A DNA stretch of 64,000 nucleotides, from the NCBI GenBank assembly GCA_964433135.1, contig CAYSQW010000008.1:1-64000 (forward strand). The letters run 5' to 3'. Under the pieces are notes generated by a model. That model saw only the letters and a list, made by a program, of their open reading frames with translations, was not told the origin of the DNA and did not search any database. This DNA comes from CAYSQW01 sp964433135 (lineage in GTDB: Bacteria > Acidobacteriota > Aminicenantia > Aminicenantales > Aminicenantaceae). The translations under genes were made by a program, and so were the position numbers. Each line of letters opens with the position of its first letter. Position 1 is the first letter of the stretch. This document shows, piece after piece, positions 9,155 to 17,303 of this stretch.

Positions 9155-10126
9155 TCATATTCGGGAAGAGTGCCACCGCCAGGCCGTTTGAATGATGTTG
9201 TCCAGGGAGGATTGCCGCGGCGTCCAGCCCAGGACATGCTCCGCTCGGGTTTTAGATGCCAGCAGTTCGGGGACGTCTCCGCGCCGTCTGGGTTTCCGCC
9301 GGAAGTCCACCGTCATCCCGGTGATCTCCTCGCATTTTCGGATCACCTCCAGCACGGAATAGCCGTGGTTGGCTCCCAGGTTCAAAAAATGAGACTCGGA
9401 ATTTTCAGCCAGATTATCCAGGGCGAGCGTGTGGGCCAGCGCCAGGTCGGTTACATGGATGTAGTCCCGCACCGCGGTGCCGTCGGGTGTCGGAAAGTCG
9501 CTGCCGTATAGTTCCAATCCGGATTTCCGGCCGAGCAGAGAGAGGCAGATGTTGGGGATCAGGTGGGTCTCGGGATCGTGCATTTCGCCCAATCGGCCTT
9601 GGGGGTCGGCTCCCGCCGCATTGAAGTAACGGAGCGCAATGAAGCTGAGGTCGTAGGCGCGGGAATAGTCCCGCAGGACGGTTTCCACCATGTTTTTCGT
9701 CCATCCGTAGGGATTGACGGGGAAGCACGGGTGATCCTCGGTTATGGGTGTTGAATGGGGAGCGCCGTATACGGCGGCGCTGGAGGAAAAGATAAACCGC
9801 TTGACACCCGCCTCCAGCATGGCCTGTAGCAGATTCAGGCTGCTGATGAGGTTGTGGGTGTAGTATTTTTGGGGATCGCGGAAAGATTCCCCCACTTGGA
9901 TCAACGAAGCGAAATGCAGAACCGCGTGTATGGATGCGGAGCGAAACACGGAGCGCAGGCGGTCGAGGTCCATAAGATCCCCTTCGACAACCGTGCCTCC
10001 TGTTATGAGTTCTCGTTTGCCGGTGGAAAAATTATCGAATAGGGTAACATTATGCCCCTGAGCGAGAAGTTCTTTGACGGTATGGGAGCCGATATAGCCC
10101 GCGCCGCCGGCAACCAGAACATTCAT
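9155..10126 (-). CDS. galE: UDP-glucose 4-epimerase
   Basis: 323 aa. The open frame extends upstream, but the real start is the ATG at 10126, where the protein begins MNVLVAGGAGYIGSH with an SD (AAGGAG) just before. NAD-binding glycine motif GGAGYIGSH at residues ~7-15; Ser in SSSAAVYG; catalytic Tyr-x-x-x-Lys in NPYGWTKNM; family motifs RYFNAAGADP and DYIHVTDLA. It interconverts UDP-glucose and UDP-galactose for envelope sugars. It overlaps the stop of the upstream gene by 4 bp (ATGA), so the two are co-translated. Confidence 0.95.
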   Translation of the reverse strand: MNVLVAGGAGYIGSHTVKELLAQGHNVTLFDNFSTGKRELITGGTVVEGDLMDLDRLRSVFRSASIHAVLHFASLIQVGESFRDPQKYYTHNLISSLNLLQAMLEAGVKRFIFSSSAAVYGAPHSTPITEDHPCFPVNPYGWTKNMVETVLRDYSRAYDLSFIALRYFNAAGADPQGRLGEMHDPETHLIPNICLSLLGRKSGLELYGSDFPTPDGTAVRDYIHVTDLALAHTLALDNLAENSESHFLNLGANHGYSVLEVIRKCEEITGMTVDFRRKPRRRGDVPELLASKTRAEHVLGWTPRQSSLDNIIQTAWRWHSSRI

Positions 10127-11571
10127 TGCGTCTCCTTGTCGATGAGGCGGCGAACGATCTTCAGGCCGTCCTCCCGGTTGTCGAATTCGTTGTCCAGCTG
10201 GAGCTGGTAGATCTTCTTCAGGATCCTTCCCATGCCGGGACCGGGCGCCACGTCCATTGCGAGGAGGTCGCGGCCCATGATCAGCGGTCGGATGGTCTCG
10301 CGAGAGACGTTCAACTCCTCGAATTTCGCCAGCAGCCACTCTCCGGCTTCGTCCAATCCTTCCGCCGGGATTTCGTTCCTCCCTGTTCGATCCGCCGCAT
10401 CCAGAAAAACCAGCAGCTCGATCTCGCCGTGGATATCCGCTGCCAATCGGTTGAAGGCTTTCTTGGTGACGATGTCGCGGTTCTGCCAGAGCTCCGATGC
10501 CCGATGATGACAGCGGATCAGCTCCAGGACGGGGGTGCGCAGGTCGGTGCCGTTCCAAGAGAAAATCTTCAAGCGGTCGAAGATATCCCGCGTCATCTTT
10601 TCTCCGGCGATGTCGTGGCCCTTATTGGTGATCACCATGCGCTCCTGTTTGAATTCCCAAAGCGCGGTGGCGGCTTTTCCGACATCGTGAAAAAGCGCGG
10701 CCAGAAGAAGGATGAGCGTCCGGGGATGCCCCCAATCCGTTTTCCGAGCGAGGCGTCGCGCTTGATCGAGCGTCAGTTTCGTGTGCTGCCAGACCGTATG
10801 GTGTCCGTAGTCGTCCTTTTCCGGGTGAAAGATGGAATCCTGGATAGAGAGGGTCAGACGGTAAAGCTCGGGGAGGAGCTGACGCAAGGCTCCCAACCGG
10901 AACAGCTCTTCCATCCCCCTTGAAGGAAGCTTGGATTCGAGCAGAATCCGGTACAGCTCTTCCGTGATCCTTTCCACGCTCAGTCCGGAGAGATCGATAT
11001 CCTTGGCGATGCGGTAGATGTTCGGTTCGACATGGAATCCCAGGACCGAGGCGAAGCGCGCCGCCCGGATGATGCGCAGCGGATCCTCCGGGAAAGCTTC
11101 GGGATTCGTCAGGCGGATGAGCCGATCTTGAATGTCGGCCCGTCCGTCAAAAGGATCGATGAGAGCGTCGTCTATCAGGCGGAGTGCCATGCTGTTGCAG
11201 CGGAAATCCCGTCTTCTCAGATCGATTTCCAGGGGGATTTCGGGATCGGAGTCGATGAAAAAGTCCTTATGGCCGCGTCGCCGGGCTTTCAGCGCGTGAT
11301 CCTTGCGCGGCAGCGACAGATCATAGGTGTGTCCTCCGATCGTAAATTTAATGACGCCGAAGCTTTTTCCCACCAGATCGACTTTCCCGTAGGATTCGAT
11401 CCGGGCGGTGATGTCCTCCACGGAATGCCGAGTGATGAGGAAATCGATGGTTTTTTCGGATGCCCGGTCGAGGAACGCATCCCGAATGAATCCGCCGACC
11501 ACATAGATGTCCGGCCCGAAGAGGCGGACGAATAATTTCTTGTCGCGGAATTCGATGGGCAGCTTTTCCAT
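10123..11571 (-). CDS. CCA-adding-enzyme/poly(A) polymerase family protein with HD domain; altered DxD
   Basis: 482 aa; SD AGGAGCGCC precedes the ATG. The N-terminal class II nucleotidyltransferase domain has YVVGGFIRDAFL, RRRDFRCNSMALRL, LIDPFDGRADIQDRLIR and FPEDPLRIIRAARFASVLGF, all standard for tRNA CCA-adding enzymes. The HD phosphohydrolase domain (LAALFHDVGKA, ~275-390) follows. The catalytic metal-binding DxD after GGxxRD reads D43-F44-L45, so the second aspartate is replaced by leucine. It is the only CCA-enzyme-like gene in the window. It may be a tRNA nucleotidyltransferase with unusual chemistry or a repurposed or inactive member. Its promoter (11581-11609) leaves almost no leader. 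Confidence 0.85.
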   Translation of the reverse strand: MEKLPIEFRDKKLFVRLFGPDIYVVGGFIRDAFLDRASEKTIDFLITRHSVEDITARIESYGKVDLVGKSFGVIKFTIGGHTYDLSLPRKDHALKARRRGHKDFFIDSDPEIPLEIDLRRRDFRCNSMALRLIDDALIDPFDGRADIQDRLIRLTNPEAFPEDPLRIIRAARFASVLGFHVEPNIYRIAKDIDLSGLSVERITEELYRILLESKLPSRGMEELFRLGALRQLLPELYRLTLSIQDSIFHPEKDDYGHHTVWQHTKLTLDQARRLARKTDWGHPRTLILLLAALFHDVGKAATALWEFKQERMVITNKGHDIAGEKMTRDIFDRLKIFSWNGTDLRTPVLELIRCHHRASELWQNRDIVTKKAFNRLAADIHGEIELLVFLDAADRTGRNEIPAEGLDEAGEWLLAKFEELNVSRETIRPLIMGRDLLAMDVAPGPGMGRILKKIYQLQLDNEFDNREDGLKIVRRLIDKETQ

Positions 11572-11580
11572 GGCGCTCCT

Positions 11581-11609
11581 ATTATATCTTGAGCGGAACG
11601 CCTTGGCAA
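11581..11609 (-). promoter_or_regulatory. Promoter of the cca-like/galE operon
   Basis: Minus strand: TTGCCA (11609-11604), 17-bp spacer, perfect TATAAT (11586-11581). The ATG is only 9 bp beyond the -10 box, so the transcript should start within a few bases of the start codon. Confidence 0.6.
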
Positions 11610-11639
11610 AGCGTGTTTATTCTCTGAAAACGATTGCGG

Positions 11640-12893
11640 TTACGGCTGGAATTTCTCCAGTATTTCAGGAACGGCGTCTTTGTGGACCATATAGATCAGC
11701 ATTTTGAGCTTTACGTAATCGTCTCTGAAGAATGAATATCCTTTGAACGGGCCTGCTTGAGCGCTGCGGCCGGAATCTTTTATCAGAAAATAAATATGAT
11801 CATCCAACTCGGAGAAGCCTACGCAGTGGATGCTGTGGTCGTCGGTGGTCGTGCGGTTGGAATAGCGGAATTCCCGGCTGTCCTGATCGATGAGTTTCGG
11901 GTGGATGTCGAAAGTGGGGATGAAGGCGATTTCCGCTTCGGCGTTCTTGCCCGCTTCCGATGTGTCGCCGCCGAAGGCCGCGGTGAAGCCGCTGCTCAGA
12001 GCTCCCCGGAGTCCCGCCATGAATTCCTCAAGGGGAACATTGTAATACTGCGTGCACTGCCACCAGTTGTCCGGGACCCGGAATTTTCCCTGGGTGTGGA
12101 AAGGAATATACTTGAAGCTCATGAAACTGACGTAGTCGTCGAGAGGGAGTTCCAGGACTTCGTTCACGTATGCGGTCGGAGTCATTTCCCTGCCGTCCAC
12201 CGTAATGGCGGTCGGTGGAGTCCCGAGATGCCTGTTCAAGATGAGCTTGACGGACCCGACCGCCTTCTCTTCATCCCAATACTTGTTCTCCTTGCACATG
12301 GCCAGATAGTTTCGGATCTCCCGGTTGAGCGGGCCGTGGTCGTGCTCGGTTTGACCGGGGAGAAGTCCGGAATAATCCTCGGCCCGAACGGCTCCGTACA
12401 TCTTCATCATGCGCACGACCGCGTTGGGCTCGGAGCCTTGCCCGAGAGAAGAGTCGCCTTTTTCCCGGATGTACCTTCGGGCTTTTTCCACGTATTCCCA
12501 GTAGACCGTGAACATCTCCGAGAGCTTGATCTCGCCTTTTCCCATGCGGTGAAGCTCCGATTCCAAAAACGAGGTGCCGGCGAAGCACCAGCAGGTCCCG
12601 GTGCTCCACTGGCGAACCGGGGGCGTGTGGAAATGCTTTGTGACTTCATCCAGTGAGGCGGGGATCGGAACGGAGGAAAAATCCGTGGTCAGGAATTGGC
12701 GCTCCTGCCCGCGGAATTCCCGCTTTTCATAGGAGGCGGGATTTTTGTCCCGGATGTCTTCCGGTCCGATTTGAATCGTTTGCTTTTTGATGACGCGATC
12801 GCTGGATTCCTGAGGGGCGGAGCAGCCTGAATAAAGAAAAATCAGGGATGCCGCAAGCAGACCGCAGATCCGGAAGCGGTTGATGGGTTTCAT
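11640..12893 (-). CDS. Exported C1-family cysteine peptidase (aminopeptidase C/bleomycin hydrolase-like)
   Basis: 417 aa. The start at 12893 is chosen because AAGGAGG lies 6 nt upstream; the longer frame starting at 12908 would include that SD inside the coding region. N-terminal hydrophobic signal ending in YSGC at residue ~24 suggests a lipoprotein. Catalytic elements of papain/PepC fold: Gln95 and Cys101 in RQWSTGTCWCFA, and His in DDHSIHCVGF. The third residue, normally Asn in KNSWG, is Asp here (FLIKDSGRS). Long inserts are as in bleomycin hydrolases, which are usually cytosolic, so export is notable. Probably trims or cleaves peptides outside the inner membrane. Confidence 0.85.
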   Translation of the reverse strand: MKPINRFRICGLLAASLIFLYSGCSAPQESSDRVIKKQTIQIGPEDIRDKNPASYEKREFRGQERQFLTTDFSSVPIPASLDEVTKHFHTPPVRQWSTGTCWCFAGTSFLESELHRMGKGEIKLSEMFTVYWEYVEKARRYIREKGDSSLGQGSEPNAVVRMMKMYGAVRAEDYSGLLPGQTEHDHGPLNREIRNYLAMCKENKYWDEEKAVGSVKLILNRHLGTPPTAITVDGREMTPTAYVNEVLELPLDDYVSFMSFKYIPFHTQGKFRVPDNWWQCTQYYNVPLEEFMAGLRGALSSGFTAAFGGDTSEAGKNAEAEIAFIPTFDIHPKLIDQDSREFRYSNRTTTDDHSIHCVGFSELDDHIYFLIKDSGRSAQAGPFKGYSFFRDDYVKLKMLIYMVHKDAVPEILEKFQP

Positions 12894-13008
12894 GAAGCCC
12901 TCCTTCAATGAATATGATAAAATGTCATATTAAAAATGATAATACACCCGATTAAAAAGCACAAACGAATCTTCCGGTGCAAACGGCGCCGGTTCCTCAA
13001 GCCTTCCC

Positions 13009-13038
13009 TTGTTCCGGTGAGGGGTTTTATTGTATGCT
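13009..13038 (+). promoter_or_regulatory. Possible promoter of the WHy/LEA14-like gene
   Basis: TTGTTC (13009-13014), 18-bp spacer, TATGCT (13033-13038); the ATG is at 13067. The -35 is imperfect. The 173-bp gap is shared with the divergent C1 peptidase gene and its left half is very AT-rich. Confidence 0.4.
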
Positions 13039-13066
13039 AAGTCTTTATCTGATCAAGAGGAAAACT

Positions 13067-13909
13067 ATGAAATCAAGCAAGTTCTGGACCTGTTGGGCCG
13101 TTTTCGTGATGATGTCGGGATTCAGTCTTTTTGCCGGCGTCAAGCAGGATATTAAAATCTCACTTGAGGAAAAGCAGATACAGGATCTCAGCCCCGACGG
13201 CCTGACCATGGTGTTCTATGTCAATCTCACCAATACATCCTCTCGAACCTACGGCCTTTCCGGCTATCACTACCGCTTCATGGTGAATCAGCAGGAATAC
13301 CTGCGGCTTCAGACCTCACTTAACGCGGAACTGGAAATCGCGCCTCAAAAAAATACCATGGTGGCGCTTCCGATCAAAGTCACCTACGATCTGCTGATGG
13401 AAACCGTGGAAGGTCTTCAGGAGCAGGCCGCCTGCTACGTGATGGGGGAGTTCGTGATCTCGGAACGAGGTCGGGAAAGAGGTCGGCTGCCCGTCGCCTT
13501 TTCCGGAGAGTTCCCTATCTTGAAAGGCCCTGAAATATCCTTTACGGAAATAATCGCCCATTCCGTCACGATCGGGGGGGCGGATCTGAGCTTCAATCTC
13601 AGCGTGATGAACGGCAATGGATTCGAATTGATGATAGACCGTATCCGATACAGCCTTTCTTTCGGCGGCCATCCCGTTGTCGAGGGGACCATCGCCGGAG
13701 ATAAAAATATCGATGCCCGGGGGAGCAAACTCTTTACGCTGCCGCTGCTGCTCAATTTTTTTGAAGTCGGAAAGGATGTGCATGGAATCCTTCAAGGGAA
13801 AAATGTCCCCTGCAGAATTGTCGGCGAGTTCGAAGTCACGACTGTCTGGGGACCTATCGTCATTCCTTTTGACGAGAACGGGCAGATCCCGATCCAGAGC
13901 GCTTCCTGA
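13067..13909 (+). CDS. LEA14-like (WHy domain) exported protein
   Basis: 280 aa from the ATG at 13067, preceded by AAGAGG. Signal peptide at the N-terminus (FWTCWAVFVMMSGFSLFAG). Two beta-sandwich halves follow: residues ~27-150 (DGLTMVFYVNLTNTSSRTYGL) and ~155-275 (GADLSFNLSVMNGNGFELMIDRI), each with the pattern V-x-NPN/N-like turn plus alternating hydrophobics, as in LEA14/WHy proteins. These are associated with desiccation or stress in other organisms but have no known enzymatic activity. The downstream GT2 gene starts 21 bp later. Confidence 0.65.
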   Translation: MKSSKFWTCWAVFVMMSGFSLFAGVKQDIKISLEEKQIQDLSPDGLTMVFYVNLTNTSSRTYGLSGYHYRFMVNQQEYLRLQTSLNAELEIAPQKNTMVALPIKVTYDLLMETVEGLQEQAACYVMGEFVISERGRERGRLPVAFSGEFPILKGPEISFTEIIAHSVTIGGADLSFNLSVMNGNGFELMIDRIRYSLSFGGHPVVEGTIAGDKNIDARGSKLFTLPLLLNFFEVGKDVHGILQGKNVPCRIVGEFEVTTVWGPIVIPFDENGQIPIQSAS

Positions 13910-13930
13910 GTCCGGAATCGGTCAAAATCG

Positions 13931-14788
13931 ATGATCAGCGTCATAATCCCCACCTACAACCGTCTCGCTTTCCTGAAGGAAGCGGTGGCGTCCGTTATGA
14001 AGCAGGATTATTTCCACCGCCGCCCCGGGGAGTGGGAACTGCTTGTGGTCGATGACGGCTCAACCGACGGCACCGCTGAATGGGTTGAAGCTCTTGAGGG
14101 ACCGATACGCTCCATCCGTCGGGCTCATGCCGGAGTGAGCGCCGCCCGCAACCTTGGACTGGAGAAAGCACGGGGGGGCCTGATCGCGTTTCTCGATTCG
14201 GACGACCTCTGGGAAACGGACAAGATCAGCGCGCAGGTCAACCTGTTGGAAACGATTCCGGGAGCGGCCGTCTGCTATACCGAGGAAACCTGGATTCGGC
14301 GGGGGGTTCGTGTGAATCCCCGGAAGAAGCACCAAAAACATTCCGGCTGGATCTTCGACAAGGTTCTTCCCTTATGTCTGCTGAGTCTTTCATCGGCGAT
14401 TTTCAGGCGGGAAGTGTTCGACGCGGTCGGCGTCTTCGATGTCGATCTGCCCGCCTGTGAAGATTATGACCTCGGAATTCGGATCGCTCACAGATATCCG
14501 TTCTATTTGATCGATAAACCTTTGATCGTGAAGCGAGGTGGGCATCCCGATCAGCTGTCGCACCGATATTGGGGGATGGACAGGTTCAGGATTAAAGCTT
14601 TATGCCGGGCTCTGACTCTCGATCTGAGTCCGGAACAGGATCGTCTGGTACGGGAAGAGATCATGAAAAAATGCCGGATCCTGATCACGGGATTCCGGAA
14701 TCGGGGCAAGTCGGCGGAGGCGGAGAAATATTCGGCGCTTTTGCGCGATGTGACCGCCGCTCGCGCCGGGGAGCGGCTTCCCGAATAA
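13931..14788 (+). CDS. Family 2 glycosyltransferase
   Basis: 285 aa. GT-A fold motifs: MISVIIPTYNRLAFLKEAV at the N-terminus, LLVVDDGSTDGT at ~38-50, and the metal/nucleotide-binding DSDD at ~93-96 in IAFLDSDDLWE. A downstream acidic base motif is LPACEDYDLGIRIA. It transfers a sugar from a nucleotide sugar, probably to an envelope polysaccharide or lipid; the substrate is not readable. No clear SD; probably translated from the same message as the LEA14-like gene. Confidence 0.88.
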   Translation: MISVIIPTYNRLAFLKEAVASVMKQDYFHRRPGEWELLVVDDGSTDGTAEWVEALEGPIRSIRRAHAGVSAARNLGLEKARGGLIAFLDSDDLWETDKISAQVNLLETIPGAAVCYTEETWIRRGVRVNPRKKHQKHSGWIFDKVLPLCLLSLSSAIFRREVFDAVGVFDVDLPACEDYDLGIRIAHRYPFYLIDKPLIVKRGGHPDQLSHRYWGMDRFRIKALCRALTLDLSPEQDRLVREEIMKKCRILITGFRNRGKSAEAEKYSALLRDVTAARAGERLPE

Positions 14789-14790
14789 GA

Positions 14791-14819
14791 TTGACCTCAT
14801 GCATTAGGCTCATTATAAT
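14791..14819 (+). promoter_or_regulatory. Promoter of the thi4-like gene
   Basis: TTGACC (14791-14796), 17-bp spacer, TATAAT (14814-14819); SD AAGAGG then the ATG at 14841. The predicted leader is only ~15 nt, so there is no room for a TPP riboswitch. Confidence 0.7.
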
Positions 14820-14840
14820 ACAGCTTTTAAGAGGTGAATT

Positions 14841-15626
14841 ATGTTAGACGAAATCGTCATATCAAAAGCGATAATCGAGTCGTATCAAAAAGAATTTGTC
14901 GAGAATCTGGAATCGGACGTCATCATCTGCGGCGGCGGGCCTTCCGGCCTGTGTGCCGCCTACTACCTGAGCCGGGAAGGTTTTCGGGTCGTGCTCCTGG
15001 AGCGCACCCTGCGCCCGGGAGGGGGGCTGCCCGGCGGCGCGATGATGTACAATAAAATCGTCATTCAGGAAGAATCCAAACCGCTCATGGATGAGTGGGG
15101 GATTGAAACCCGGCATTATCAGGAAAATTATTATGTGGCTTCCGCCCTGGAAACCCTGGGTGTTCTGCTGGCGCAGAGTATAAAAAGCGGAACGCATATC
15201 TTCAACTGCATATCGGCCGAGGATGTCATGATCTATGACAATCGGGTTTGCGGGGTCGTCATCAACTGGTCGTCGGCGGAGATCGCCGGCATGCATGTCG
15301 ATCCTTTGACCATGAGAAGCCGGTTCGTCCTGGACGCTACAGGACATGCCGCCGAGATCGCTCATGTCGTCGCCCGAAAATCAGGCGCGAAGCTGCTGAC
15401 GTCGACCGGCGGAGTAATCGGAGAGAAACCCATGTGGGCGGATAAAGGGGAACGCATCCTGATGACGAACACCAAAGAGATCTTCCCGCATCTTTACGTT
15501 TGCGGGATGGCCGCCAATGCCGTCTTCGGTGGGCCGAGGATGGGACCGATTTTTGGAGGGATGCTGCTTTCCGGAAAGATGGTCGCTGATGATTTGATCA
15601 AGCGGCTTCGGCGGAATAAAAACTGA
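14841..15626 (+). CDS. thi4: Thi4-family thiazole synthase (sulfide-dependent, His type)
   Basis: 261 aa. FAD/NAD-binding Rossmann motif DVIICGGGPSGLCAAYYLS at ~26-44, the family motif LRPGGGLPGGAMMYNKIVI, and the C-terminal FGGPRMGPIFGGMLLSG. Thi4 makes the thiazole phosphate of thiamin from NAD and glycine. The residue that in yeast is the sacrificial sulfur-donor Cys is His152 here (EIAGMHVDPL), as in the archaeal Methanocaldococcus type, which uses free sulfide catalytically. That suggests a sulfide-rich anaerobic life (inference). It has its own promoter at 14791. Confidence 0.9.
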   Translation: MLDEIVISKAIIESYQKEFVENLESDVIICGGGPSGLCAAYYLSREGFRVVLLERTLRPGGGLPGGAMMYNKIVIQEESKPLMDEWGIETRHYQENYYVASALETLGVLLAQSIKSGTHIFNCISAEDVMIYDNRVCGVVINWSSAEIAGMHVDPLTMRSRFVLDATGHAAEIAHVVARKSGAKLLTSTGGVIGEKPMWADKGERILMTNTKEIFPHLYVCGMAANAVFGGPRMGPIFGGMLLSGKMVADDLIKRLRRNKN

Positions 15627-15711
15627 TTTTCCCCGGCCGCGTTTTATGCTATCCTCTTACAGAGGGGAAACAGGGCGTCATGGTTTTCTTGGTCTCGGAT
15701 AGGTGGACAAT

Positions 15712-15727
15712 TGACCTTTTTTGGTCA
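15712..15727 (+). promoter_or_regulatory. Possible enhancer-protein site upstream of the sigma-54 promoter
   Basis: Inverted repeat TGACC-N6-GGTCA (15712-15716 and 15723-15727) centred about 80 bp upstream of the predicted start of transcription, the usual place for a bacterial enhancer-binding protein. Short, so only tentative. Confidence 0.35.
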
Positions 15728-15772
15728 CATCTCGGTAGGGGATGTAAACCTGATTTGGATATGATTTGTGAT

Positions 15773-15788
15773 TGGCATGGTTTTTGCA
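15773..15788 (+). promoter_or_regulatory. Sigma-54 (RpoN) promoter
   Basis: TGGCAT-GGTTT-TTGCA matches the -24/-12 consensus TGGCAC-N5-TTGCW with a single mismatch; GG (15774-15775) and GC (15786-15787) are exactly 12 bp apart. Transcription should begin near 15799, just before the SD and the ATG at 15814. Confidence 0.7.
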
Positions 15789-15813
15789 TAAATTCAGGGT
15801 GAGGTGAACGGAC

Positions 15814-16572
15814 ATGAAAAAAACAATACGGATCTTAATGGCCCTGGCGTTTTTCGCCCCCGGGCTTATCTTCGCCGATATCGTCAGTTTCAGGGTGGGG
15901 TATTTTGTTCCCCGGGCGAACAGCGATCTCTGGGATATCGAATTCGAAAATATGAGCTTCACGAAATCCAACTTTCAAAACTCCAATTTCAGTTTTTCCT
16001 ACGAGTACTTCATCACCAACAACATCGGCCTTCAGGTCAACCTGGAATCCTTCCAGAAAAGGAAGCTTGGTTATTATCGTGATTGGGTGGGATATGCCGA
16101 TACGGATGGTGATTGGGCCTATCCGGTTGAATACCAGGGGGAATTCGATCCCAGTCACTCGTTCAGCATCTCTTCCACTCCGCTGCAGCTTTCGCTGAAG
16201 ATCATGCCGCTGGGAAGGAAGGGCACGATCATCCCGTTTATCGGCGGCGGCGTCGGGGTGTATCTCTGGAACGTCAGGCTTGAGGGAGACTTGATCGATT
16301 TCGCCGACGAGTGGTACGATCCGGTCGAAGACGTTTCCGTGTATCCCATCGATTATGTTGACGCGCGCCAGGAAGGCAAGTTCGCTTTCGGATATCATTT
16401 TATCGGCGGCGTGATGGTTCCTGTCGGGAATCGTATCAGCATCGAAGGGGAATTCAAGTACAACGTGGTCAAAGGGACTTTTTCGGATGACGAATATGCC
16501 GGATTCGAAGGCTTCGAACCATTCGATCTCAGCGGCTATCAGATATCAATCGGAATCAATTACTGGTTCTGA
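15814..16572 (+). CDS. Outer-membrane beta-barrel protein
   Basis: 252 aa. Signal peptide (IRILMALAFFAPGLIFA) and then alternating amphipathic strands to a C-terminal aromatic residue (ISIGINYWF), the hallmark of small outer-membrane barrels of the OmpW/OprF-like kind. Characteristic strands: FRVGYFVPRANSD, FSFSYEYFITNNIGLQVNLE, IIPFIGGGVGVYLW. Acidic loops (WYDPVEDVSVYPIDYVDA) probably face outside. Expression is likely sigma-54 dependent and it is a single-gene unit closed by a terminator at 16591-16621. Confidence 0.8.
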   Translation: MKKTIRILMALAFFAPGLIFADIVSFRVGYFVPRANSDLWDIEFENMSFTKSNFQNSNFSFSYEYFITNNIGLQVNLESFQKRKLGYYRDWVGYADTDGDWAYPVEYQGEFDPSHSFSISSTPLQLSLKIMPLGRKGTIIPFIGGGVGVYLWNVRLEGDLIDFADEWYDPVEDVSVYPIDYVDARQEGKFAFGYHFIGGVMVPVGNRISIEGEFKYNVVKGTFSDDEYAGFEGFEPFDLSGYQISIGINYWF

Positions 16573-16590
16573 TCCGTATAGGATTCGGCG

Positions 16591-16621
16591 GGGCCGCTCC
16601 TCCAAGAGCGGCCCTTTTTTT
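16591..16621 (+). terminator. Rho-independent terminator after the barrel gene
   Basis: GGGCCGCTC (16591-16599) pairs with GAGCGGCCC (16606-16614) around loop CTCCAA, followed by seven T (16615-16621). Confidence 0.9.
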
Positions 16622-16629
16622 ATGGAAAC

Positions 16630-17268
16630 ATGAAGACTGAAATTTTGAAACTTGAAGCGGGCCGCACCGGAAATGCTCTTTCGACCGCCGCCGCGGTGCT
16701 GCGGCGGGACGGGATTATCGTCTATCCCACCGACACCTTTTATGGATTGGGCGCCTGTTGTTATTCCCGAGAAGCGATCCGCGGGATCTACCGCATCAAG
16801 GGTCGGGAATTCCAAAAACCGCTTCTTGTTCTGGTCTCCTCCCGGGAAATGATGGATGAGATCACGGAGAAAAGACCCGCCGCGGCCGAGGCTCTTATGG
16901 ATGCATTCTGGCCGGGGCCGCTGACGCTGGTCCTGCCGGCATCCCCCCGTATCCCCCGGGAACTTATGGGGGGATCGCAAGCCGTCGGGGTGCGACTACC
17001 CGATCATCCGGAAACCCGGGATCTGGTGCGGCAAGCCGGTTTTCCGGTCACGGCCACCAGCGCCAATGCCGCCGGCGGGGAAAACATCCGCCGGGCCGAT
17101 CGTGCCGTGGAATATTTTTCCGGGAAGGTCGATCTTATCCTGGATGGGGGAGACACCAGAGGAGGACTCTCTTCGACGGTATTGGAATGTACATCCCCCC
17201 TACCGAAGATCCTGCGTGCGGGGGCGCTGCCCGCCGAGCTGCTGAAACCCTACCTGAAGTCACCCTGA
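16630..17268 (+). CDS. tsaC: L-threonylcarbamoyladenylate synthase
   Basis: 212 aa, full length for the YrdC/Sua5 core without the C-terminal Sua5 domain. Motifs: IIVYPTDTFYGLGACC near residue 30, RIKGREFQKPLLVLV, FWPGPLTLVL, VGVRLPDHP, and the substrate-pocket TATSANAAGGE. It condenses threonine, bicarbonate and ATP to threonylcarbamoyl-AMP for t6A37 of tRNAs. It starts just after a terminator, with a weak GGAAAC ribosome site, and converges with the sulfur operon. Confidence 0.93.
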   Translation: MKTEILKLEAGRTGNALSTAAAVLRRDGIIVYPTDTFYGLGACCYSREAIRGIYRIKGREFQKPLLVLVSSREMMDEITEKRPAAAEALMDAFWPGPLTLVLPASPRIPRELMGGSQAVGVRLPDHPETRDLVRQAGFPVTATSANAAGGENIRRADRAVEYFSGKVDLILDGGDTRGGLSSTVLECTSPLPKILRAGALPAELLKPYLKSP

Positions 17269-17303
17269 CGGAACGGACGCGTTCTCAAACCTTCTCCCCG
17301 GGA

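Noticed and set aside
9121..9170. Dyads after galE as a terminator
   Set aside because: Several overlapping weak stems, no T-tract.
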